A stretch of 64,000 bases of DNA from Acidobacteriota bacterium (GTDB lineage Bacteria > Acidobacteriota > Thermoanaerobaculia > Multivoradales > Multivoraceae): positions 248,001-312,000 of the forward strand of contig JAPPFP010000026.1 in NCBI GenBank assembly GCA_028877275.1, given 5' to 3'. The position numbers were made by a program, and so were the translations under genes. Each line of letters starts with the position of its first letter. Position 1 is the first letter of the stretch. The notes beneath the pieces were generated by a model. The model worked only from the letters and a program-made list of their open reading frames with translations, made no database searches and was not told where the DNA came from. Shown here piece by piece: positions 16,313 to 25,500 of the stretch.

Positions 16313-17428
16313 TCAGGAATCGGCCAGCTTCTGCCGGCTGCGGGCGCGAAACTGGGTCGGCGTCATCCCCTTGAGCGACCGGAACGCCCGGTTGAAGGGC
16401 GAGATCGAGTCGTAGCCGGCCGACAGGGCCAGTGTGAGTACCAACGTGTCGTCCTGGGAAGGATCGGCTAGCGCTTCACTGACCTCGGCCACCCGGTAGT
16501 CGTGCAGCAGCGTGTTGAAGTTGCGATAGCCCAGATCGTTGTGGATCAAGGCGCGGAGCCGATACTCCGGTATCTTGAGATGCTTGGCGAGCGCGCCGAC
16601 CGTGAGCCCCCGGCGCCGGTACACCCGCTCGGACTCGAAGGCGGCCCGGATCCGCGCCACGTCGTACGCCTGCCTGCTGGCGTCGGTCACCGTGTCGACG
16701 GGCGTCGGTCGTCGCGGATCGACGAATCGCACGGAGTCGGGTCGAAGGAGCAGCAGGACGATCGCGCCGGACAGCAACAGGCCGAAGGCGATGATGCCGG
16801 CATGCACGGGGAAGAAGACGTCGATGGGCAGCGCCCACATCTGCATGGCAAGGCGCTCGATGAGCAGGGCCAGCACGATCTGAGCGACCGTCAGCACGAC
16901 GAGCACGGCCCGGGTCTTGCGGCGCGCCTCCACGAGGTCGGCGTCAGATTCGCGCAGCACCCAGATGAGGGCGAAACCGAGCATGACGAGCTGGAGCGCT
17001 GACGGGACGACCTCGTAGACCATGAACGTCGCGAGCGGCTGCGCCAGCTCCCAGCCGGAAGGCGCCATCCACTCGAGCGGCTCCTCTAGCGCCATCTGGA
17101 CGGCCCAGGCCGCCAGCAGCGGCGGAGGCAACCGTCTTCGATCCCGAAAGATCGAATGACAGAGGAGCATCACCACGCCGGACGTGAGGTTTCGGGCGAG
17201 GTTCATGGGAACGATCAACGGTCCCAGGTCCACCGCGAACTCGGCTGGGAGCACTTCCACGTAGGAGTGCCGGGCGGACACGACCGCACAGACCGTGCAG
17301 AAGGCGAGCAGCACGATCAACTGCACGTTCCGGTTTCGCGGCGCCAGGGTCACCAGGCGGATTGCGAGCACCGACAGGAAGGCGATGTTCGCGCCGTCGA
17401 TGGCGGCGTAGAGAAGGTGCGGGTTCAT
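16313..17428 (-). CDS. Membrane-bound AraC-family transcription regulator
   Basis: The first 235 or so residues hold six to seven hydrophobic helices (for example VLAIRLVTLAPRN, VVMLLCHSIF, ALQLVMLGFALIWVL, AGIIAFGLLLSGAIVLLLL). The last 110 form an AraC double helix-turn-helix with LTVGALAKHLKIPEYRLRAL and the conserved GYDSISPFNRAFRSLKGMTPTQFR. Such proteins probably sense a membrane-associated or lipid-soluble signal and bind DNA from the membrane. It precedes the ABC exporter genes in the same orientation, so it likely controls them. The ligand cannot be read from sequence. Confidence 0.85.
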   Translation of the reverse strand: MNPHLLYAAIDGANIAFLSVLAIRLVTLAPRNRNVQLIVLLAFCTVCAVVSARHSYVEVLPAEFAVDLGPLIVPMNLARNLTSGVVMLLCHSIFRDRRRLPPPLLAAWAVQMALEEPLEWMAPSGWELAQPLATFMVYEVVPSALQLVMLGFALIWVLRESDADLVEARRKTRAVLVVLTVAQIVLALLIERLAMQMWALPIDVFFPVHAGIIAFGLLLSGAIVLLLLRPDSVRFVDPRRPTPVDTVTDASRQAYDVARIRAAFESERVYRRRGLTVGALAKHLKIPEYRLRALIHNDLGYRNFNTLLHDYRVAEVSEALADPSQDDTLVLTLALSAGYDSISPFNRAFRSLKGMTPTQFRARSRQKLADS

Positions 17429-17471
17429 TGCCGGGACAGGCGCCGCGGGCCTGCGCGACGCCGCGCCGCAG

Positions 17472-17861
17472 CTAAACCGCGAACGACGACCCGCAGCCGC
17501 AGGTGCCGACGGCCTTCGGGTTCGAGAACTTGAAGCCGGTGCCAGCGACGCCGAGCTGGTAGTCGATCGTCGTGCCCTTGAGGTAGCGGGCGCTGATCGG
17601 GTCGACGTATACGCGCAGCCCCTCGTAGTCGAAGACCTCGTCCGTCTCGCGGCGGTCCTTCTCGAAGTCGAGCGCGTACTCGAAACCGCTGCAGCCGCCG
17701 CCGCGGACCGCTACCCGCAGCCCATGTTCCGCGGTCAGGCCCTCGTCCTCGCGGGTGAGCTTGATCATACGGACCGCCTTGGCGGTCACGTGCAGGGTCT
17801 CTGGCGCCTGCGCGGGAGCGGGCGTCGGTGCCGGCGGGGTCGGAAAGTCGATCTCAGGCAT
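17472..17861 (-). CDS. A-type iron-sulfur carrier (IscA/ErpA/HesB family)
   Basis: 129 residues with all three conserved cysteines: Cys57 in RGGGCSGF and Cys121 and Cys123 in GTCGCGSSF at the C-terminus. A-type carriers receive a cluster from a scaffold and hand it to apo-enzymes. The first 20 or so residues are a Pro/Ala-rich extension not found in short IscA proteins. No iscU, sufB or iscS is close by, so it is a stand-alone copy, which fits ErpA-like use, but the subfamily is not settled. Confidence 0.9.
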   Translation of the reverse strand: MPEIDFPTPPAPTPAPAQAPETLHVTAKAVRMIKLTREDEGLTAEHGLRVAVRGGGCSGFEYALDFEKDRRETDEVFDYEGLRVYVDPISARYLKGTTIDYQLGVAGTGFKFSNPKAVGTCGCGSSFAV

Positions 17862-17987
17862 CGGTTCAGGGAGGCGCGTGATGGGCGGCCTCGTTGCCCG
17901 AGAGTATCATCGAGGCGTGCTGACCGGGACGTTGGAGGGTTCGATGCGGCCCGCCGCGGGCAGCCGCGACGCCACCGGAGAAGGTCC

Positions 17988-18581
17988 GTGATCCGGGAGC
18001 AGGGCCGGGGCGACGGCGGCTGCATCGAGGTCATCAGCGGCGGCATGTTCTCCGGCAAGAGCGAGGAGTTGCTGCGCCGGCTCCGCCGTGCGCTGATCGC
18101 GCGCCAGCGCGTCCAGGTGTTCCGCATCGCCACCGATACGCGGGGCGGCGAGGCTGACGTGCTGCGCACTCGGGACAACCGCAGCCTGTCCGCGGAGACC
18201 GTGGCCTCCAGTGCCGAGATGCGCGAGAAGCTGATGCTTGGCGTGGAGGTCGTCGGCATCGACGAGGCCCAGTTCTTCGATAAGGGTCTGGTCGATCTGG
18301 TCACGGAGCTCGCCGACCTGGGCGTGCGGGTGATCGTGGCCGGGCTGGATCTCGACTTCCGGCGGCGACCGTTCGGGCCGATCCCGGAACTCATGGCGAT
18401 CGCGGAGTACGTCGACAAGATGCACGCGGTCTGTGTGCGCTGCGGCGCCGCGGCCCAGTACTCGCTGCGGATCGCCGGCGGTGACCAGCAGGTCCTGGTC
18501 GGGGATGTGGAGACCTACGAGGCCCGGTGCCGGCGTTGCTTCAACTCGTCGAGCGAGACGGACGAAGTCCGCGCCAGCTAG
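17988..18581 (+). CDS. tdk: Thymidine kinase (type II, zinc-containing)
   Basis: Salvages thymidine to dTMP with ATP. The 197-residue protein has the P-loop GGMFSGKSEELLRR at about residues 18-31, the catalytic base Glu93 in GIDEAQFF, and a zinc ribbon Cys149-x2-Cys152 with Cys181-x2-Cys184. The GTG at 17988 is preceded by GGAG with 7-base spacing. The frame is open further upstream, but that part overlaps the Fe-S carrier's promoter region on the other strand and has no family resemblance. Confidence 0.93.
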   Translation: MIREQGRGDGGCIEVISGGMFSGKSEELLRRLRRALIARQRVQVFRIATDTRGGEADVLRTRDNRSLSAETVASSAEMREKLMLGVEVVGIDEAQFFDKGLVDLVTELADLGVRVIVAGLDLDFRRRPFGPIPELMAIAEYVDKMHAVCVRCGAAAQYSLRIAGGDQQVLVGDVETYEARCRRCFNSSSETDEVRAS

Positions 18582-18662
18582 CACCCGCCTGGCCGGAGGT
18601 CGTGGGGGAGGGCTGTCCGTCAGGCTTGCTACCGTTGCCCGCAGGGGAGTAAGACAACGTTC

Positions 18663-19595
18663 ATGCGGTGCCTGGAAGCTGCTGCGCGTCGAGTAGTCCT
18701 TCGTCTTCGGAAGGCGCCCGCAACTCGGCGGCGTCGTGGCACGTCCGGCACGGTCATTCTTGCCGCGGGCACCGAATCCCCGACGCGACGGGACCGCCTG
18801 CTCTCCCGTTACTGGCTCTGGCGAGCACGACGGGACTGGAGCCGGCAACTGCGGAAGCACGACCTGCCGCGCTTCTACCGCCAAGCGAAACAGAGCGACG
18901 TGCACGGCCTGGCGGTGACCGGCCCGAGCTGGACGGTGGGCGACTTCCTGCCGGAGGGGTTCGAGGCCTATGTGCGCCTCCCCAATCCGTTCTGGAAGAT
19001 CGTGCCCGCGCAAACCGAGACCGCGATCCTCCACCGGGCCGACAGTGGCGACAGCCGCGACACCTGGGCGAAACCAGTCCCCTGCTCCGCGGTTGCCGAG
19101 GAGAGTGGGCTGCGCATGACCCATGAAAGCAGGTGGGGTCAGATTTGCGGACCTCATGACGGTCACCTCGCCGCGAGTCCAGATCAAGCCTGGAGCTGGG
19201 CGCCGCACGAATGCGACCTCGATCCCGTCAGGGCGGAGCGGTTGTTCGCGCTGCTCGCGAGCGAGACCGGTTCGAGGGACCGTTGCCTGTGCGGCCAGTG
19301 GGAGGGTGGCAGCAGCGGATGGGACACGGACGTGCTCCTCGTCACGCGGTACTGGAACTACTTCGTCTGGCGTGCGCGCCTTCTCGACGTCGCTGAGTGG
19401 CTGCAACAGCCGTACTCGTACGAACGACACCTGCATGTTCCCCACGTCGTCTGGCCGGCCGACCGCCGGTGGTTCCTGGCGACGCTGTACAGCGGATGTT
19501 CGAACTACCTCGCGGGGTCGCGGCCGCTGATCGACACTGTGCTGGCGAGCGGGCTCGAAGCCTACGAGGTGCGGCTGGCGGACGAGGCGCACTGA
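18663..19595 (+). CDS. Conserved hypothetical protein of unknown function
   Basis: The domain from about residue 85 on is the recognisable part: LPEGFEAYVRLPNPFW, then a W/P/H/C-rich middle, DRCLCGQWEGG, and PADRRWFLATLYSGCSNYLAGS near the end. It resembles a family of uncharacterised proteins common in actinobacteria, with GF-x-AY-x-R, CW-type and VGGS-like blocks; I know no function for them. The Arg-rich first 80 residues may be untranslated: a GTG at 18900 is in frame and close to the domain edge. No signal peptide. It stands alone between tdk and a convergent hydrolase gene. Confidence 0.6.
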   Translation: MRCLEAAARRVVLRLRKAPATRRRRGTSGTVILAAGTESPTRRDRLLSRYWLWRARRDWSRQLRKHDLPRFYRQAKQSDVHGLAVTGPSWTVGDFLPEGFEAYVRLPNPFWKIVPAQTETAILHRADSGDSRDTWAKPVPCSAVAEESGLRMTHESRWGQICGPHDGHLAASPDQAWSWAPHECDLDPVRAERLFALLASETGSRDRCLCGQWEGGSSGWDTDVLLVTRYWNYFVWRARLLDVAEWLQQPYSYERHLHVPHVVWPADRRWFLATLYSGCSNYLAGSRPLIDTVLASGLEAYEVRLADEAH

Positions 19596-19639
19596 TCGAG
19601 TACGGCGCACGGTTACCGTTGTCACCCGCGTCGACTTGG

Positions 19640-20278
19640 CTAGCCGATCAGTCCCTGAAGAGTTCGCCGGATCGTGGGGCCGAGCTTCGGCGAAGACAGG
19701 TCGTGGCCTGCGCCAGCGACCTCCAGGCAGCTCCCCAGCGTGGGCCAGCGTTTGGGCAGCCGGCGGATCATCGCGTCCGTTGTGAACGCGTCGAGCTGGC
19801 CGTAGACGACGGCGACGGGCACGGTCGCTGTGGTGGCGGCCTCGAAGTCGTAGTGGGTCAACGGCGGCGCGATGAGGAGCACCCCGCCGGGGGGATCCTG
19901 CGCTGCCTCCGACTGGGGCAGCCGCGCCAAGGTGACGACGGCGCCGAAGGAGTAGCCAACGCCGATGCGTGGCGATCGCGGGAAACGGCGCCGGAGTTCC
20001 TGCTCGCAGGCTCCGAGGTCCTCGATCTCGCCGCGCCCCTCGTCGTGGCGCCCCTCGCTGCCGCCCGTGCCGCGGAAGTTGAAGCGGAGCGCCGCGCCGC
20101 CGAGTTCGACGATGGCGTTCGCGGCGGTGGTCACGACGTGGTTGTCCATGTCACCGCCGTAGAGCGGATGGGGGTGCGCGACGGTCGCGACGAAGGCGGG
20201 CGCCGCGTCCGGTTCGAGCAGTTCGGCCTGGAGTGCGCCGGCGGGGCCCTGCAGGCTGATAGGGGTGATTCTAGGCAT
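19640..20278 (-). CDS. Alpha/beta hydrolase, small dienelactone-hydrolase-like (COG2945 type)
   Basis: 212 residues with the short serine-hydrolase plan. An oxyanion and dipeptide segment HPHPLYGGDMDNHVV lies near residue 35, followed by FNFRGTGGSEG. The nucleophile elbow is GYSFGA, the acidic residue is in VYGQLDAFT, and the catalytic His is in GAGHDLSS. Members are cytosolic and of unknown substrate. The frame runs on for 85 codons upstream but crosses a promoter-like AT-rich segment, and the ATG at 20278 gives the usual start for the family. Confidence 0.8.
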   Translation of the reverse strand: MPRITPISLQGPAGALQAELLEPDAAPAFVATVAHPHPLYGGDMDNHVVTTAANAIVELGGAALRFNFRGTGGSEGRHDEGRGEIEDLGACEQELRRRFPRSPRIGVGYSFGAVVTLARLPQSEAAQDPPGGVLLIAPPLTHYDFEAATTATVPVAVVYGQLDAFTTDAMIRRLPKRWPTLGSCLEVAGAGHDLSSPKLGPTIRRTLQGLIG

Positions 20279-20411
20279 GCGTCTGGCGGTTGGTTGGAGG
20301 CAGCGCGGAATATACTTCTGCCCGCGCCGGATTGACCTTCGCGCAGCCCTGTAGCGGTGCCGGGTCGCTTGGACGCCTCGCGAAACACTGCACTCCACGG
20401 GAGTCCGCTCG

Positions 20412-21101
20412 ATGATCTTCGATCCCATGTACTTCGTCTTCCTGGCGCCGGGCTTGCTGCTGTCGCTGTGGGCCAGCTTCCGGGTCAAGAGAGCGTTCAA
20501 CAAGTACTCCAAGGTGCGCTCGGTCACCGGCATGACCGGCGCCCAGGCGGCTCAGCGCCTGCTCGCATACGCCGGCATCACCGACGTTCAGGTGGTCGCC
20601 ACCCGCGGCCGGCTGTCCGACCACTACAACCCGGTGACCAAGAAGCTCGCTCTGTCCGAGCAGGTGTACGGTTCGAACTCGGTGGCCGCGATCGGCATCG
20701 CCTGCCACGAGGCCGGACACGCCATCCAGCACGCGAAGAAGTATGCGCCGCTGTGGCTCCGGTCGACCCTGGTGCCGATGGCCGGAATCGGTAGCAACCT
20801 CGGCTACTTCGTCATGTTCTTCGGCCTGATCCTGGGCTCGATGCAGATGTTCCTGGTCGGCGTCGTCATGTTCTCGGCGGTCGTCCTCTTCCAGCTCGTC
20901 ACACTGCCGGTCGAGTTCGACGCGACGGCGCGTGCGAAGCGGCTTGCTGTCGACCAGGGTCTGATCCTGCAGACGGAACGGGTTGGCATGGACCGGGTTC
21001 TCAACGCGGCAGCGATGACCTACGTCGCGGCCGCGGTGACCTCGCTGCTGACGCTGGTTTACTTCCTGATGCGAGCTGGGCTGCTCGGGGGTCGCGACTA
21101 G
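20412..21101 (+). CDS. YugP-type membrane zinc metallopeptidase
   Basis: 229 residues with one N-terminal membrane helix, then the zinc-binding HEAGH at residues 99-103 in IACHEAGHAIQHAKKY. A pair of hydrophobic helices follows at about 120-165, with a third ligand region PVEFDATARAKRL downstream and a last membrane helix near the C-terminus. This is the plan of the YugP family of putative neutral zinc peptidases; substrates are unknown. GGGAG lies 8 bases before the ATG. A perfect GC hairpin follows the gene. Confidence 0.88.
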   Translation: MIFDPMYFVFLAPGLLLSLWASFRVKRAFNKYSKVRSVTGMTGAQAAQRLLAYAGITDVQVVATRGRLSDHYNPVTKKLALSEQVYGSNSVAAIGIACHEAGHAIQHAKKYAPLWLRSTLVPMAGIGSNLGYFVMFFGLILGSMQMFLVGVVMFSAVVLFQLVTLPVEFDATARAKRLAVDQGLILQTERVGMDRVLNAAAMTYVAAAVTSLLTLVYFLMRAGLLGGRD

Positions 21102-21112
21102 GCCGAATCGGA

Positions 21113-21130
21113 GCCGGCCAGAAGGCCGGC
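21113..21130. terminator. Hairpin between convergent genes
   Basis: A perfect 7-bp stem GCCGGCC/GGCCGGC with an AGAA loop lies between the yugP-like gene (stop at 21101) and the end of the phosphohexomutase gene at 21158. It could end transcription from both sides. There is no T-run, so it is only a probable terminator. Confidence 0.45.
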
Positions 21131-21157
21131 GCACCGACACCCGCACCCAGTGTGTGG

Positions 21158-22540
21158 CTACAACGGATCGCCTAGTTGCGCCGTCAGCTCGGCCTGGCGG
21201 GCGGCGAGTTCTTCCGGCGTCGAGGCTTCCAGGACGAGCCGCAGGAGGGGCTCGGTGTTCGACGGGCGGACGTTGAACCACCAGTCGTCGAAGTCGATGC
21301 GGATGCCGTCGAGGCGGTCGAGCGCGCCGCCGCCTTCCGTGGCGTAGCGCTGGACCAGGGCTTCCATCGTGCCGTCCTTGTCCTCGACCTCGAAGTTGAT
21401 CTCGCTGCTCTTGGCGTAGCGGCGAAGGGGGGCGGTGATCTCGGAAAGGGACCTGCCGGACCGCCGGAGCAGGTTGAGAACCGCGACCACGGCGAGGATC
21501 GAGCTGTCGGCGCAGTAGTTCTGGCGGAAGTAGTAGTGGCCGGCGAGCTCGCCGCCGAAGATCGCGCCTGTGCGGCGCATCGTCGCCTTGACGAAAGAGT
21601 GCCCGACCCGTTCCGGCAACGGCGTGCCACCATGCTCGCGGATGTACTCGGGCACCGCCCGCGAGGAGCGGATGTCGTGGATCACGGCGCCTCCGGACTC
21701 GCGCTGGAGCATCTGGCCGGCGATCAGGGCGGTGATCAGGTCGGAGCCGATCGGTTCGCCAAGTTCGTCGACGAAGGCGGCGCGATCACCGTCGCCGTCG
21801 AAGCTGACGCCCAGGTCCGCCTTCTGCTCGACGACCAGCGCGCTCAGGTCGCGCAGGTTCTCCGGCAGCAGCGGGTTCGCCTCGTGGTTCGGGAAGGTGC
21901 CGTCGAGCTCGAAGTAGAGCGGCAACAGCTCCACGCCGCAGGCCTCGAGCAGGGGCCGGTAGATCGTGCCCATCCCGTTCGCGGCGTCGGCGGCGAGCCG
22001 CAGCTTCGGTGCGTCGCCGGCCTCGAAGGAGCGGTCGAGGAAGGAGAGGACGTGTTCGGCGTACTCCGCCTCGATGCTCCTCGCCTCGACCCGGCCGGGG
22101 ACTGCGGCCAGCGCCGGCTCTTCGCCCAGGGCATGCCGCTCGATGATCGGGATGCCGTGATCGCCGGACACCGGCACGGCGCCGGCGAGGCTGAACTTGA
22201 GGCCGTTGTACTCGGCGGCGTTGTGGCTGGCCGTGACCTGAATGCCGCCGGCCGTGCCGAGGTGGCCGGTGGCGAAGTAGTTCATCGGCGTCGTGGCGAG
22301 GCCGATGTCGAGTACGTCGAGACCGGCCGAGGTCAGCCCTGCGCACAGCGCCGCCGAGAGAGGCACGCTGTGGTCGCGCATGTCGCGGCTGACGACGACG
22401 GTGCGGGGCAGGGCCGCGCCCTGGTCGCCCTCGAGCGTGACCAGGCGCTCGAACGCCATGCCGATCCGCCGCGCCAGCTCCTCGTTCAACTGCCCCGGGT
22501 AGAGGCCGCGCACGTCGTACGCCTTGAAGATCCCTGCCAT
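21158..22540 (-). CDS. Phosphomannomutase / phosphoglucomutase
   Basis: A 460-residue alpha-D-phosphohexomutase that interconverts sugar 1- and 6-phosphates. The phosphoserine loop VTASHN is at about residues 102-107 (Ser105), the metal-binding DGDGDR at 248-253, and the sugar-specificity loop reads GGELAGHYYF. A C-terminal phosphate-binding loop RPSNTEPLLRL is also present. GEMSGH-type loops mark PMM/PGM enzymes, and GELAGH is a near match, so mannose-6-P and glucose-6-P are both plausible. The gene ends only 18 bases from ileS, transcribed in the same direction. Confidence 0.9.
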   Translation of the reverse strand: MAGIFKAYDVRGLYPGQLNEELARRIGMAFERLVTLEGDQGAALPRTVVVSRDMRDHSVPLSAALCAGLTSAGLDVLDIGLATTPMNYFATGHLGTAGGIQVTASHNAAEYNGLKFSLAGAVPVSGDHGIPIIERHALGEEPALAAVPGRVEARSIEAEYAEHVLSFLDRSFEAGDAPKLRLAADAANGMGTIYRPLLEACGVELLPLYFELDGTFPNHEANPLLPENLRDLSALVVEQKADLGVSFDGDGDRAAFVDELGEPIGSDLITALIAGQMLQRESGGAVIHDIRSSRAVPEYIREHGGTPLPERVGHSFVKATMRRTGAIFGGELAGHYYFRQNYCADSSILAVVAVLNLLRRSGRSLSEITAPLRRYAKSSEINFEVEDKDGTMEALVQRYATEGGGALDRLDGIRIDFDDWWFNVRPSNTEPLLRLVLEASTPEELAARQAELTAQLGDPL

Positions 22541-22575
22541 GTCGCCCCCTTGGCTCCTTGTTCAGCCGCTCCTGC

Positions 22576-25500
22576 TCAGTGGGGCTGCACTTCGATCGCC
22601 AGGGCGAAGGCCCGCCCTTCGATCGGCGCTTCTTCCAGGCCTTCAGGGCCATCGCCGTTCACCGGCTGGAGAGTCACGGCGAGGGTCTCGCCGCGGATCC
22701 AGTCGCGGTGCGCGTCGATCGCCGCTTCCACGTCGTCCGCGGCGCGGTAGCGGACCGCGATGCGGTCGGCGTAGTCGAGATCGGCGGCGCGCCGCCGGTT
22801 CTGGACCCGGTGCACGACCTCCCGTGCCAGGCCCTCGGCGATCAGTTCGTCGTCCAGTTCGACGTCGAGAGCTACCAGCAGTTCGCTGTCGCCGTGGACG
22901 GCCACCCCGGGCCGCTCCTCGAGCCGTACCTCGACCTCCTCCGGCAGCAGGTGAACCGTCTCGCCGTCGACCTCGATCGCGATGCGCCCTGACTGATCGA
23001 GTTCCCGCTTCAGCTCCAGACCGCCGCGGGCGGCGAGGGCGGAGCGCACGGCCGGCATGGCGCGGCCGAACCGCGGCCCGCACTTCGGGTAGTGCGGCAC
23101 GACGTCGAAGGACACGTACTCCGAACTGTCCGCCGCCCAGCGAACCTCGTGCACGTTCAGTTCGTCCTGGAGCAGGTCGACGTAGGGAGCGACGAGTCCC
23201 TCGAGTGCCGGATCGGCGCTGACCAGGGTGACGGTGCGGAGCGGCTGGCGAATCTTGATGCCGTTCGCGTTCCTCGCGGAGCGGCCGTTGCGGGCCACCT
23301 GGAGCACGGTGGCCATCGCCGCCTCGAGGCGCTCGTCGGACCGGTCCGCGGGCGGTTCGGGCCAGGGCTCGAGGTGGCAACTGACGCTGCCCTTGCCCTG
23401 GCTCGAAACGAGGCGCCGGTGGAGTTCCTCGGCGACGAAGGGCACGAAGGGAGCGACCAGCAGGCGGATCGTCGTCAGCACTTCGTACAGGGTCTGGTAG
23501 GCGCTTTCCTTGTCCGTGCCCGGTCCGCCTGTAACCGCGTCTTCGTTGGGCGCCCAGAAGCGGTCGCGGCTGCGCCGGATGTACCAGTTCGTCAGCTCGT
23601 CCAGGAAGGTCTCGATGCCGCGCGCGGCGGGCGCCGTGCGGTAGGCCTGGAGGTGATCGGTGGTGGCGCGGACGAGCCGATAGAGGCGGAGCAGGATCCA
23701 GCGGTCGAGCGACCCGCGCTCGCCGAAGGGAATCTCCGCGCGACCGGGCCGCCAGCCGTCGAGGTTGGCGTAGATCACGAAGAACGAGAGGGCGTTCCAC
23801 AGCGGCAGCAGGAAAGTCTGGGCCGCCTCGCGCACCAGGCGGGCCGAGAACCGCGACGGCTGCTCGGGGTTGTTGACGCAGAAGTACCAGCGGAGCGCGT
23901 CGGCGCCGGTTTCGGCCAGCACCTCCATCGGCTCGACCACGTTGCCGAGGCGCTTGGACATCTTGCGGCCGTTCTCGTCGTTCACGTGGCCGAGGACGAT
24001 GCAGTTGAGGTAGGCGGGGCTGTCGAAGAGCAGGCAGCCCAGGACGTGCAGGGTGTAGAACCATCCCCTGGTCTGGTCGACCGCTTCGGAGATGAAGTCG
24101 GCCGGGAAGCGTGCGCGGAAGATCTCCTCGTTCTCGAACGGGTAGTGGTACTGGGCGAAGGGCATGGCGCCCGAGTCGAACCAGGCATCGATCACGTACT
24201 CGACCCGCTTCATCGTGCCGGCGCAGCCCGAAGCCGCGCACGGCCACTGGAAGTCGTCGTCGATGAAGGGCCGGTGGGGGTCGAAGCAGTCACGGTCGTA
24301 TGGATCGTCCGGGAGCGGCCGGCCCACCTTGCCGAAGAGTTCCTCGAACGAGCCAACGACGTCCACGGCGTCGCAGTCGCCGCATTTCCAGACCGGCAGT
24401 GGCGTGCCCCAGTAGCGGCTGCGCGAGAGGGCCCAGTCGACGACGTTCTCGAGCCAGTCGCCGAACCGGCCCTGGCCGACGTGCTCGGGGTGCCAGCGGA
24501 CCTCGCGGTTCTTCTCGATCAACCGGTCGCGGGCGGCGGTGGTGCGGACGAACCAGCTCGTCGTCGCGTAGTACAGGAGCGGCTGGTCGCAACGCCAGCA
24601 GAAGGGGTAGCTGTGGCCGCGCCGCTCGCCGTGGAGCAGCCGGCCCTGGTGCCTCAACGAGCGGACGATCGCCGGGTCGGCGTCCTTGAACCACGCGCCG
24701 TTGATCTCGTCGATCAGACCCCGGATGGCGGGATCCTGAGAGCTTGTCTCCGGATCGAGCGCGACCTTCCCCTCGGCGTCGACGGCCTGGAGTTCGGGCA
24801 GGCCGTACTCCCGACCGCTTCGCTCGTCGTCTTCGCCGAACAGCGGCGCGGTGTGAACGGCGCCCGTGCCCTCGGTGAGGGTCACGTAGTCCGCGAGCAG
24901 GATGCGGAAGCCGGCGCTGTCCGACACCTCGGCGGCCCGGTAGGAGCGGCGCGGCTCGACCGCGAAGGGCCGGTCGTAGAGCAGGCCCTCGAGGGACTGG
25001 CCGGAGAAGCGGGCGACAGTGCCGGCTTCACGGAGGTCGACTCGCGTCGGCTTGCCGTCGCCGGGCAGGAGCATCGGGACCGGCTGCTCGAGGCCGTCCG
25101 CGAGGAGCAGCAACCGTTCCGGGTCCGTCGGGTCCTCGACGGCCCGGTAGGTCAGATCGGGATGCACCCCGATGCCGGCGTGGGAGAGCAGGGTCCATGG
25201 CGTCGTCGTCCAGGCGGCGATGTCGACGGGCCGGTCCGTGCTGAAGGCGCCTGCCGCCTCGCCGCCATCACCGTCGGTTTCAGCGTCGATCGCGGCGATG
25301 GACTGGCCGGGTCGCAGGGGGAACCGCACCCAGATCGAAGGATCCTCCGTGTCGCGGTAGTTCTGCGCAACTTCGTGGCTCGACAGGGTCGTGCCGCAGC
25401 GGGCGCAGTAGGGCTGGATCTTCCGGCCCTCGTAGAGCAGGTCCTTCTTCCAGAGTTCGGCCAGCGCCCACCACTCCGACTCGATGTAGGCGTTCCTGTA

